Positions 29,813 through 40,073 of a DNA stretch of 64,000 bases are shown here, one piece after another. The DNA lies in NCBI RefSeq assembly GCF_000348725.1, contig NC_020813.1, positions 744,001 through 808,000 of the forward strand, given 5' to 3'. Source of the DNA: Pseudobdellovibrio exovorus JSS. Its GTDB lineage: Bacteria; Bdellovibrionota; Bdellovibrionia; Bdellovibrionales; Bdellovibrionaceae. Every line of letters begins with the position of its first letter. The first letter of the stretch is position 1. The notes under the pieces were generated by a model. The model was not told the origin of the DNA. It saw only the letters and a program-made list of their open reading frames with translations, and did not search any database. The position numbers and the translations under genes are program-made.

Positions 29813-30814
29813 TTATTCGTCTGTTAGATTTAAGTGGGCCAAAATTTTAGAAATTTGTTTTCGCATTTTTTTTACGTGAGGCAATGATACGAGTGTCTTC
29901 AAGCTCTCTTTATGAGATTCAAGAGGGAAGCCGCCGTACATTCCGCCTTTTTCAATAGAGTTCGTTACACCTGCGCGACCAGTTAAGATCGTGCTGTCTG
30001 CGATTGAAATATGGCCCGTGACGTGAACGCCGCCAGCCACCATTAGATTTTTACCAATGATCGTGGAACCAGAAACCATAAAGCCTGCCGCGACCAAAGC
30101 ATTTTCGCCAATTTGTACATTATGGGCAATGTGGCAGAAGTTATCAAATTTAGAACCTTTTTTAATTCGTGTTTCGGTCAAAGTGGCTCGGTCCACAGCA
30201 CAGTGCGAGCCTAACTCACAGTCGTCTTCGATAACAACTTTACCAATTTGAGGAATTTTGTGATGAGTGAAGGTTTTGTCGGTGAAAAAACCAAAACCAT
30301 CTGAACCAATACTGACATGGGATGATATATGACAGCGGCTCCCAATTTCACAAAATGGCCCAATATATACGTGAGGATAAATAACGGTGTTGTCACCCAC
30401 ATGTGCATGCGCTTCGATAACAGCATAAGCTCCTACATGAGCTGTAGGGGCGACAGTGGCTGTGGGATGTATACTTGCCGTAGGATGAATGCCTGCTTTT
30501 AAAAAGTCAGTCTTCTGATCAAACAGAGGAAGGACCAAACTCATCGCCTGAGAAATGTTTGGTGTTGTCCAAACACAGATGTTGGACGGAATAGACGTGC
30601 CCGCATCTTGGTAAAGGCTTTGTAAAACAATAAGTGCTTGAGCTTGATTAGCTAAAGCTTTTTGCAAAAGCTCTGCTGTAGAGACAAAAACTAATGTTTT
30701 AGCATTGGCAAATTCAGGAGGTTGGACGGCGGTTATCGATACATCAAATCTTTGTTGCAGTGATAAAAGAGCCGGATTGGTCGACGTAATCTGATCAATT
30801 GACACTGATTTCAT
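29813..30814 (-). CDS. lpxD: UDP-3-O-acylglucosamine N-acyltransferase
   Basis: 333 residues. It transfers the second acyl chain in lipid A synthesis. The N-terminal uridine-binding domain (to about 100) is followed by a left-handed beta helix of hexapeptide repeats (HPTASIHPTATVAPTAHVG onward), the HKIPQIGKVVIEDD loop, and the catalytic His in NFCHIAHNVQIG. The C-terminus is helical. Here it is separated from lpxA, fabZ and lpxB, which often accompany it; it could be a second, LpxD-like copy. Confidence 0.88.
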   Translation of the reverse strand: MKSVSIDQITSTNPALLSLQQRFDVSITAVQPPEFANAKTLVFVSTAELLQKALANQAQALIVLQSLYQDAGTSIPSNICVWTTPNISQAMSLVLPLFDQKTDFLKAGIHPTASIHPTATVAPTAHVGAYAVIEAHAHVGDNTVIYPHVYIGPFCEIGSRCHISSHVSIGSDGFGFFTDKTFTHHKIPQIGKVVIEDDCELGSHCAVDRATLTETRIKKGSKFDNFCHIAHNVQIGENALVAAGFMVSGSTIIGKNLMVAGGVHVTGHISIADSTILTGRAGVTNSIEKGGMYGGFPLESHKESLKTLVSLPHVKKMRKQISKILAHLNLTDE

Positions 30815-30910
30815 AGACTTAATGTAATGCTTCGCGAAAGAAAAGACATCATTTTACTTGTGCTTCGAGCGGTGCGCGATATAAGTACATTAATAGAGGT
30901 TTACTGAAAT

Positions 30911-31486
30911 ATGGCTAAAAAAAAAGCAACGAAAAAGAAAGCTGCCGCAGTAAAAGTTAAAGCGACAAAAGCGACAAAACCTAAAAAAGTCGAAAAAGCT
31001 CCTGCGAAAAAAATTTCTTCAAAGACGACTAAGCCGGCTGCAACTAAGCCCAAAGCTGTAAAAACTGACAAAAAAACTGTTAAACCAGCTCTTATGAGTA
31101 AGAAGGTAAGCAAGAAGCCTGAAGTGGAAGTCAGTAAGCCAGTAGCTGTGGTTGAAAAAAAGACGTCTAAAAACGTTATTAGTATTATTGAGTCCGAGTC
31201 TGCTCCTGTAACTGAGGAAGCCAAAGTAGAAAAAGTAAGCAAGGTTAAACCTGTTAAAGTAGATCGTGGTAACTTGGCTGATGAAAAGGCTAAGTGGGCT
31301 GAATTGTACAAGAAATATGGGAAAGACAAGGCTCTTAGCTATAAAATGACTGAAGAGTATCCAGCGCTGGTACCGCTACAGCATAAAGTTTTAGGTTGGG
31401 GTTTTATATTAACTAATGAGAACAGTCGTTTAGAAGTATTATTTGAAAACGGCATTCGTATGCTTATTAGTAATTATAAGTCGTAG
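30911..31486 (+). CDS. lysine-rich protein with histone-H1-like tail and a small C-terminal domain
   Basis: 191 residues. Residues 1-115 are almost only Lys, Ala, Thr, Val and Pro, with repeats like KKATKKKAAA and TTKPAATKP, as in bacterial histone-H1-like tails that bind nucleic acid. Residues about 120-191 form an ordered domain (LADEKAKWAELYKKYGKDKA, then KVLGWGFILTNENSRLEVLF) with no family I recognise. It likely binds DNA or RNA through its tail. It sits before infA and tex on the same strand. Confidence 0.7.
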   Translation: MAKKKATKKKAAAVKVKATKATKPKKVEKAPAKKISSKTTKPAATKPKAVKTDKKTVKPALMSKKVSKKPEVEVSKPVAVVEKKTSKNVISIIESESAPVTEEAKVEKVSKVKPVKVDRGNLADEKAKWAELYKKYGKDKALSYKMTEEYPALVPLQHKVLGWGFILTNENSRLEVLFENGIRMLISNYKS

Positions 31487-31535
31487 CCATTTTTCATTTG
31501 ATTCACATACACAATCACCTTAGTATTTGAGGCGC

Positions 31536-31757
31536 ATGTCAAAAGAAGATTTAGCACAATTTGATGGAAAAGTCGTGGACGCTCTAGCTGGTGGAATCTA
31601 CAAGGTTGAGCTAGAAGCAAACAAGGTGGTTATTTCTGCCAAACTCTGCGGCAAAATGCGTCGCTTTAATATCCGTATCGTTGTGGGTGATAGAGTCAGT
31701 GTTGGAGTTTCTCCATATGACCCAACCCACGGTCTAATCATGTACCGTCATAAGTAA
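31536..31757 (+). CDS. infA: translation initiation factor IF-1
   Basis: 73 residues, one S1/OB domain. MSKEDLAQFDGKVVDAL, GKMRRFNIRIVVGDRVSVG and SPYDPTHGLIMYRHK align with IF-1 throughout. The ATG at 31536 fits the family start. IF-1 binds the 30S A site during initiation. It is not in a ribosomal protein operon here, but lies between the lysine-rich gene and tex. Confidence 0.93.
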   Translation: MSKEDLAQFDGKVVDALAGGIYKVELEANKVVISAKLCGKMRRFNIRIVVGDRVSVGVSPYDPTHGLIMYRHK

Positions 31758-31822
31758 AAACAGTTTCTACCTTATGACGTATCCCAACCCAGAACAAAAA
31801 TGAAAATCTAGAGGATTACAAA

Positions 31823-34207
31823 ATGGAACAAGCTCTTCAGAGTTATTTGTCGCGTTTTGCACAAGGAATTACTCCTAAATCAGCTGTAGCAGTTTTAGAA
31901 CTAGCCGCTGAAGGAGCAACAGTGCCGTTCATTGCTCGTTATCGTAAAGAGAAAACAGGCAATTTGGACGAGGTGCAAATTCGTAATGTTATTGAAGCTC
32001 ACGAAACCTATCAGGAAATTGTAAAGCGTAAAGCCTTCTTACTTAAAGAGATTGGCGAGCAAAACAATTTAACAGCAGAGATTCAAAAACGTATTGAAGT
32101 GTCTTGGGATCTGAATGAACTAGAAGAGATCTACAAACCATTCAAGAAAAAGAAAAAAACCAAAGCAACTTTGGCTCGCGAGGCTGGTTTAGAGCCTTTA
32201 GCAAATTGGATTTGGGATCTTGGCCATGGCGCTATCAAAGATACTGAGACGATGGAAGTTAAAGCTAAGAGCTTCTTAAATCTAGAAAAGAAAATTGCTA
32301 CTTATGATCAAGCCTTAAAAGGCGCTCAAGACATTATCGTTGATAAAATCGCGAATGAGGCTGCGCTACGTGATCAAGTGAGCAAAAATTATTTCGAACA
32401 AGGTAAAGTCGCTGTTAAAATTGGAAAAGGTTATAAACCAAATTCGAAGTATGAAATGTACTCTAAGGACTACACTGAGCCTGTTAAAAATCTTCTAGAA
32501 GAAAAAGCATCACATCGCTATATGGCAATGAAACGTGGATGGGAAGAAGATGAGTTAGCAGTTGATATTACAGGTGATGATGAAGTGTTGCTGAAAGTGT
32601 ATGAAAGCTTTGCCACTTCGACTCCTGATAATGCTGTTGGCACTTACCTTAAAGAATCAGCGCGCTTAGCTTTGAATGTTTACGTGATTCCATCTGTTAA
32701 AAACGAAGTGCATGCGAAGTTAAAAGAAAAAGCGGATGAGCATGCAATTAAAGTATTCAGCGAAAACGTACGACGCGTTCTTTTAGGGTCTCCGTACGGT
32801 CCTAAATGTGTTTTAGGTGTGGATCCTGGTTTAAGAACAGGATGTAAAGTGGCCTTGGTCGACAAGGGAGGAAACTATGTATCACATACAGTGATGCATA
32901 TCTTAGGTGAAGGTGCCGAGAAAAAAGCGCAAACCTTAATCGCTGAAGTTACAAAACAAATTAAAATCGAAGCTATCGCCGTGGGTAATGGAACAGCCGG
33001 TCGCGAGACTGAGATTTTTGTTAAAAAAGTTTTAAAAGAATTAGGAAAAGATAAGGAAATTCCAGTAATCATGGTGAATGAGTCTGGAGCTTCTGTTTAC
33101 TCTGCTAGTGATGTGGCTCGTGTTGAATTCCCAGATCTAGATTTAACAGTTAAAGGGGCGATCTCAATTGCTCGTCGATTACAAGATCCTTTAGCTGAGC
33201 TGGTCAAGATCGATCCGAAGTCAATTGGTGTGGGTCAGTATCAACATGATGTGAACCAAACAGCATTGAAAAAAGGCCTAGAGGCAGTCGTTGAAAGCTG
33301 TGTGAATAATGTAGGTGTTGATGTGAATACGGCATCAGCGTCATTGTTGTCGTATGTTTCTGGTATCGGGCCGGGGATTGCGAATTCGATCGTTGATTAT
33401 CGTAAGAAGAACGGATTGTTCCAAGACCGCTCTGAGCTGATGAAAGTTCCTCGTTTAACAGGTAAGGTTTTCGAGCAAGCTGCCGGCTTCTTACGTATTT
33501 TAAATGGGAAAGTATTCTTAGACTCAACGGGAATCCATCCGGAGCGCTATAGTGCTATTCGTGATATGGCTCAGGATTTAGGAGTTAATATCAGTGAACT
33601 TGTTGGTGAAGGTGCTAAGAAATTAGTGTCAGCTCGTACGAAATGGGCTGGTATCGTGGGCGAGTACACTTTTGACGACATGATGAAAGAGATGGAAAAG
33701 CCAGGACGTGATCCACGTGATCCGTTTAAAGTTTTCCAATTCCGTGATGATATTTTTGAAGTGAAAGACTTAAAAGAGGGAATGGTTTGCCCAGGCCTTG
33801 TGACGAATGTGACTAACTTCGGAGCTTTCGTTGATATCGGTGTTCATCAAGATGGATTGGTGCACATTTCTGAGATTGCTCATAAGTTTGTAGATGATCC
33901 TCGTAAGGTGGTAAATCCTGGGGATCAAGTTACAGTTAAGGTTTTGAAAGTGGATCAAGCTAAAAATCAAATTTCATTGTCGATGAAGTTGGAAGCGGCC
34001 CCTGAACACAAGTCATTCCGCGATCAAAAAGATGCTGGTAAATCAGATAGACCACGCAAGGACTTTAGACCTCGTGATGGTGGAAGACCAGCAGATGGAA
34101 GATCCGACTTTAAAGGTGGCTTTGGTGCTCAACAGGGTAAAAAACCAGCTAATCCTTTCAACAATCCATTTGCAGCTTTGTTAAACCAGAGCAATAATAA
34201 AAAGTAA
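31823..34207 (+). CDS. tex: Tex-family RNA-binding protein with S1 domain
   Basis: 794 residues, full length. Tex N-terminal domain (GATVPFIARYRKEKTGNLDE), YqgF-like RNase H fold (VLGVDPGLRTGCKVALVD), helix-hairpin-helix region (LLSYVSGIGPGIANSIVDYR), and a C-terminal S1 domain (LKEGMVCPGLVTNVTNFGAF, about residues 650-720). A disordered Asp/Arg/Gly-rich tail follows. Tex binds nucleic acid and influences transcription and, in some bacteria, toxin or stress gene expression. AGAGGA precedes the ATG. Confidence 0.96.
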   Translation: MEQALQSYLSRFAQGITPKSAVAVLELAAEGATVPFIARYRKEKTGNLDEVQIRNVIEAHETYQEIVKRKAFLLKEIGEQNNLTAEIQKRIEVSWDLNELEEIYKPFKKKKKTKATLAREAGLEPLANWIWDLGHGAIKDTETMEVKAKSFLNLEKKIATYDQALKGAQDIIVDKIANEAALRDQVSKNYFEQGKVAVKIGKGYKPNSKYEMYSKDYTEPVKNLLEEKASHRYMAMKRGWEEDELAVDITGDDEVLLKVYESFATSTPDNAVGTYLKESARLALNVYVIPSVKNEVHAKLKEKADEHAIKVFSENVRRVLLGSPYGPKCVLGVDPGLRTGCKVALVDKGGNYVSHTVMHILGEGAEKKAQTLIAEVTKQIKIEAIAVGNGTAGRETEIFVKKVLKELGKDKEIPVIMVNESGASVYSASDVARVEFPDLDLTVKGAISIARRLQDPLAELVKIDPKSIGVGQYQHDVNQTALKKGLEAVVESCVNNVGVDVNTASASLLSYVSGIGPGIANSIVDYRKKNGLFQDRSELMKVPRLTGKVFEQAAGFLRILNGKVFLDSTGIHPERYSAIRDMAQDLGVNISELVGEGAKKLVSARTKWAGIVGEYTFDDMMKEMEKPGRDPRDPFKVFQFRDDIFEVKDLKEGMVCPGLVTNVTNFGAFVDIGVHQDGLVHISEIAHKFVDDPRKVVNPGDQVTVKVLKVDQAKNQISLSMKLEAAPEHKSFRDQKDAGKSDRPRKDFRPRDGGRPADGRSDFKGGFGAQQGKKPANPFNNPFAALLNQSNNKK

Positions 34208-34243
34208 TTGATATCAATAAGATACTGAAACAAGGAGTTTATC

Positions 34244-34354
34244 GTGGCATTAAAAGTTGGTGGAAAAAAGAAAAATAGCAAAAACAAAAGTGCTAAACAC
34301 AAAGCTAAGCGCTTAACTAAGAAAAAAAGAATGACTAAGGCTAAGAAAAAGTAG
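34244..34354 (+). CDS. 36-residue highly basic peptide
   Basis: GTG start six bases after AAGGAG. The peptide starts MALKVGGKKKNSKNK and is about half Lys/Arg, with no acidic residue. The stop is two bases before the next gene's start, so translation is probably coupled. Size and charge suggest a ribosome- or nucleic-acid-binding peptide, like small basic ribosomal proteins, but I cannot match one. The strong ribosome site and tight spacing support a real gene. Confidence 0.65.
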   Translation: MALKVGGKKKNSKNKSAKHKAKRLTKKKRMTKAKKK

Positions 34355-34356
34355 TC

Positions 34357-34968
34357 TTGAAAGTTAAAAATATATACGTCATTAGACACGGTGAAACCGA
34401 TTGGAACAAAAATCATCGGTTTCAAGGTCAGACAGATATTCGTTTAAACGAAACTGGTCGTGAACAAGCTATTAAGCTCCGTCCTATCATGCAGCAATTG
34501 CAAATTGAATCTGTGTATTCTAGCTCGCTGATGCGCGCTTATGAAACAGCAGAACTCGCAACTCAAGATCTTAAACTAACCATTCATAAAGATGATCGCC
34601 TTCGTGAAACCAATATTGGGGATGCGGAAGGGAAGACACACGATGAGATTTTGGAATCGTTTGGTTCTGAGAGTTTATTGAAGTGGCGTTCTTATGAAGA
34701 AAGATTGTTGGATTATCATTTTCCTAATGGTGAGTCTAAACGTCAGATGATGCATCGACTACGTCATGTCTTTCTTGAAATTGCTCAAAACTCTAATCGC
34801 AATACTGTGGCTATATTCAGCCATGGGATGTTGATGAGAGCCATGACATTCGTTTTTGGTGAAGGTGTTCCATGGGATTTAAATCTATTTGCTAATGGCA
34901 GTGTTCATCACTTGGTTTGGAGTGATGAAAACCCAGAAATCCTTATCTACAAAAGTAGAGTGTACTGA
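34357..34968 (+). CDS. histidine phosphatase (phosphoglycerate mutase family)
   Basis: 203 residues, probably from TTG directly after the basic-peptide gene. VIRHGETDWNKNHRFQGQTD holds the RHG phosphate motif with the catalytic His near residue 9. SSLMRAYETAELA, the acid residue in LRETNIGDAEGK, and IFSHGMLMRAM (second His) complete the family pattern. It is closest to cofactor-independent phosphatases such as CobC/GpmB types; the substrate cannot be told. The thioredoxin-like gene begins two bases after its stop. Confidence 0.9.
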   Translation: MKVKNIYVIRHGETDWNKNHRFQGQTDIRLNETGREQAIKLRPIMQQLQIESVYSSSLMRAYETAELATQDLKLTIHKDDRLRETNIGDAEGKTHDEILESFGSESLLKWRSYEERLLDYHFPNGESKRQMMHRLRHVFLEIAQNSNRNTVAIFSHGMLMRAMTFVFGEGVPWDLNLFANGSVHHLVWSDENPEILIYKSRVY

Positions 34969-34970
34969 TC

Positions 34971-35327
34971 ATGGCGGCAGAGTTCTTCGAAGCGTACAAC
35001 TTTGAACAAATTACGGATGAAGAGTTTGCTGTCAAAATTAATGCGAATGAAAATGCCGACAAGTTGGTTTGTGTATTCTTTTGGGGACATGATTGCCCCA
35101 ATTGCGAAGTTGCTAAAAAAGTTTTAGTTGATCGTAAAGCTGAGGTCGATCAATTAGATATGAAGTGGTATCAAGCCAATATCTATGAAGACTTTAACTT
35201 AGCAACACGTTTTGGAATTTTTGGAATCCCGATATTCATCTTTTTTAAAAATGGTAAAAAGTTAGGTAAGATCAGCCCTTTTCCTGGATTTGAGCCGTTT
35301 TACGAAGCGGTCAGTAAGCTTTTATAA
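34971..35327 (+). CDS. thioredoxin-like protein
   Basis: 118 residues, no signal peptide, so cytoplasmic. The thioredoxin fold is complete: CVFFWGHDCPNCEVAKKVL with the redox pair CPNC, FGIFGIPIFIFFKNGKKLG with the cis-Pro after GI, and a final helix. The CPNC active site differs from the CGPC of classic thioredoxin. Last of a short operon after the basic peptide and the phosphatase. Confidence 0.88.
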   Translation: MAAEFFEAYNFEQITDEEFAVKINANENADKLVCVFFWGHDCPNCEVAKKVLVDRKAEVDQLDMKWYQANIYEDFNLATRFGIFGIPIFIFFKNGKKLGKISPFPGFEPFYEAVSKLL

Positions 35328-35351
35328 GAAGAAGTTAATCAAGAAAAACTA

Positions 35352-35447
35352 ATGGAACCGCGGCCTAACGCTTTAATGCTTTGAACTTTTCCCATGGCTG
35401 CGAGCACTTAAAGAGTCAAAAGGCGGTCAATATTGACCGCGGTCCAT
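35352..35447. other. self-complementary intergenic element
   Basis: ATGGAACCGCGG (35352-35363) pairs with CCGCGGTCCAT (35437-35447) with one bulge. Inside, GCTTTGAACTTT (35378-35389) can pair imperfectly with AAAGAGTCAAAAGGC (35410-35424). A perfect 18-base palindrome, GCGGTCAATATTGACCGC, covers 35423-35440. The element lies between convergent genes. It could be a small RNA, a repeat unit or a protein binding site; the sequence alone does not decide. Confidence 0.4.
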
Positions 35448-35533
35448 AGTTGTTGTCACCCGTAGATGCAAATTAATACTGTTTAGAGGATTTATCCAGA
35501 TGTTAGTTTTCTGACAGGTTAGAATTACAGGTG

Positions 35534-36343
35534 TTACTTGTGTAGTTCAATCAACCGCTGAGCTATCTGGGCGAAGCCCTGTCCGCCTTTAGCACCTGAA
35601 ACGTATTGGGGGTGGGTTTTCATTTTGTCTTTAAAATGCAGAATATTGGCGACCCCAAATGAATGAGGAAAGCGTTCAAACATAGGCTCATCATTAGGAG
35701 AGTCTCCAACAAAAGCACATTTAGTTAAGGCTTCTTCTTCTGTTAGATTGAATTCATTTTTTAAGAACTGAAATGTCGTCGTCAGTTTATTGTAATCGCC
35801 GAACCAGCCATTGACGTGAATTGAGCTGACTTTTGCGTGGGCTCCATGTTTTTCAAAAATTTGGACAATTTTTTGAATACTTTCTTCATCTAATGCAGGA
35901 ACATCTTCGCAAAAATCGACGGCTAGATCCATAAGACGACAAAACTGATCTGATGAAATAGCACTACCTTTTACGGTTTTTAAAACTTCCGTTTCAATAA
36001 GTTCGAGTCTTTTTTTGTTTTTTTGAATTGTTTCTGGATCGGTGAAGAACCAGCGCGACATTTTTTTTGCCGAACTTGCTACGGAGACTTCGGTAGAGTG
36101 CTTGTGTGTGAAGTAAAATCCACCGTTTTCTCCGACGACTCCGACTACAGGCCAGAAACGAGCGATCATTTCGCACCAACCAGCAGGTCGTCCTGTTATG
36201 GGAACTACTTTCAGTCCTGCGTCGGATAATCTCCAAAGAGCATCGTAGGCCTCGGCATGAAGCTGGCCCTCTGTCGTAATTGTATCGTCTATGTCTGTAA
36301 GGAGAAACTCGATCTTAGAATTGAAATCTGTTAAATTTTTCAT
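35534..36343 (-). CDS. HAD-superfamily phosphatase (HAD-IIB type)
   Basis: 269 residues from the ATG at 36343; an upstream extension would run into the topA leader. Motif I is FLLTDIDDTITTEG (DxD nucleophile), motif II VVPITGRPAGW, and motif IV CAFVGDSPNDEPMFERF. The cap position fits the Cof / mannosyl-3-phosphoglycerate / sucrose phosphatase group. Substrate unknown, probably a sugar phosphate. Divergent from topA with about 50 bases between starts. Confidence 0.87.
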   Translation of the reverse strand: MKNLTDFNSKIEFLLTDIDDTITTEGQLHAEAYDALWRLSDAGLKVVPITGRPAGWCEMIARFWPVVGVVGENGGFYFTHKHSTEVSVASSAKKMSRWFFTDPETIQKNKKRLELIETEVLKTVKGSAISSDQFCRLMDLAVDFCEDVPALDEESIQKIVQIFEKHGAHAKVSSIHVNGWFGDYNKLTTTFQFLKNEFNLTEEEALTKCAFVGDSPNDEPMFERFPHSFGVANILHFKDKMKTHPQYVSGAKGGQGFAQIAQRLIELHK

Positions 36344-36393
36344 TGTGCTTTCTTCAAATTCGGTGTTTTTTATAGTGTAGAGGAATACAGATA

Positions 36394-39075
<2,682 letters not shown>

Positions 39076-39078
39076 TGA

Positions 39079-39993
39079 ATGAGTGAAGATAAGAAAATAA
39101 AAATTCCAACAGGTCAGCTTGAGTTAGGTGAAACGCGCCTAAAAGAGCCAGATCGCAATTATCACCGCGGTGGTAGGAGTTTTTACTTCTTTGATTTTGA
39201 CGACAACATCGCCTTTTTATCTACAAGTCTTGTCTTGTTTCATAAGCAGACGGGTGATGAGTTGTTTCTATCGAGTTCTGAATGGGCTTTGCATCATGCC
39301 TACATTGGAAAATCGGGTCCTTATGTCGAATACGAAATTCGCTATGATGATGAAACCGGTTCTTTCCGTAACTTTCGAGATTTAGATTTGAATGAAGTCG
39401 AAAAGCTAGATGGAAAAAAACAGCTTTTCGTACAAGATGTGCAGAAGGCTTTAGGGCTTCCAGATTTACAATGGAAGGGGCCTTCTTGGAATTGTTTCTA
39501 CCACGCAGCCTTTAATCAAAGACCTGTATCCGTTATCACGGCTCGCGGTCACTCAGCCGCGACGATTCAAGAGGGTGTTCGAGAGTTCATTCGTTCTGGG
39601 TATTTACCTGTAGAGCCGAATTACCTCAGTGTGTATGCGGTGAGCAATAAAAAGGTTCGTGCGCATCTAGGGGATGTAGAGGGCAATGCTTCGATTGCTG
39701 AACTTAAGCAAAGAGCCATTCGTGCTTCAGTGGAAAAAGCGATAGAGGTTTATGGCTACAGCCCTCATCATCGCTTTGGAATGAGCGATGATGATCCAAA
39801 AAATATACAACTCGTTGTTGAAGAAATGACACGACTTAAGTCTGTTTATCCACAGATGTCATTTTTTATGATCGAAACCCATGGCGGAGACTTCATTAAG
39901 CACGAGATTTCTCAGCATGGTCTTAAATCCCACTACATGTCTGATAATGAGTCGCAATTAGATCTTTTTAATCCAACGAGACGTAAGACTTAA
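39079..39993 (+). CDS. HAD-like protein of unknown function
   Basis: 304 residues, cytoplasmic. YFFDFDDNIAFLST has a HAD motif-I pattern (DxD), VSVITARGHS fits motif II, and FGMSDDDPKNIQLV fits the acidic motif IV, all in the right order. The region between carries an insert of about 90 residues in the cap position. I do not recognise a named family. It follows topA after three bases, so it is likely co-transcribed. Confidence 0.65.
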   Translation: MSEDKKIKIPTGQLELGETRLKEPDRNYHRGGRSFYFFDFDDNIAFLSTSLVLFHKQTGDELFLSSSEWALHHAYIGKSGPYVEYEIRYDDETGSFRNFRDLDLNEVEKLDGKKQLFVQDVQKALGLPDLQWKGPSWNCFYHAAFNQRPVSVITARGHSAATIQEGVREFIRSGYLPVEPNYLSVYAVSNKKVRAHLGDVEGNASIAELKQRAIRASVEKAIEVYGYSPHHRFGMSDDDPKNIQLVVEEMTRLKSVYPQMSFFMIETHGGDFIKHEISQHGLKSHYMSDNESQLDLFNPTRRKT

Positions 39994-40040
39994 CCTCTCT
40001 TACGCTGCAATAAGATATTACAAAATGCCCCCTCTCGACA

Positions 40041-40046
40041 TATAAT
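40041..40046 (+). promoter_or_regulatory. predicted -10 box for the processing protease gene
   Basis: A perfect TATAAT, 28 bases before the start codon. No good -35 box is seen (TTACAA at 17 bases). AGACGTCT follows near the expected transcription start. Confidence 0.45.
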
Positions 40047-40073
40047 GATGAGACGTCTTAAAAAGGAAACATC

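Noticed and set aside
30901-31329. Hydrophobic open frame opposite the lysine-rich gene
   Set aside because: Antisense of Lys codons gives Phe/Leu runs; no independent evidence.
35994-36236. Basic open frames overlapping the HAD phosphatase gene
   Set aside because: Both strands overlap a well-supported HAD gene and have no motif.
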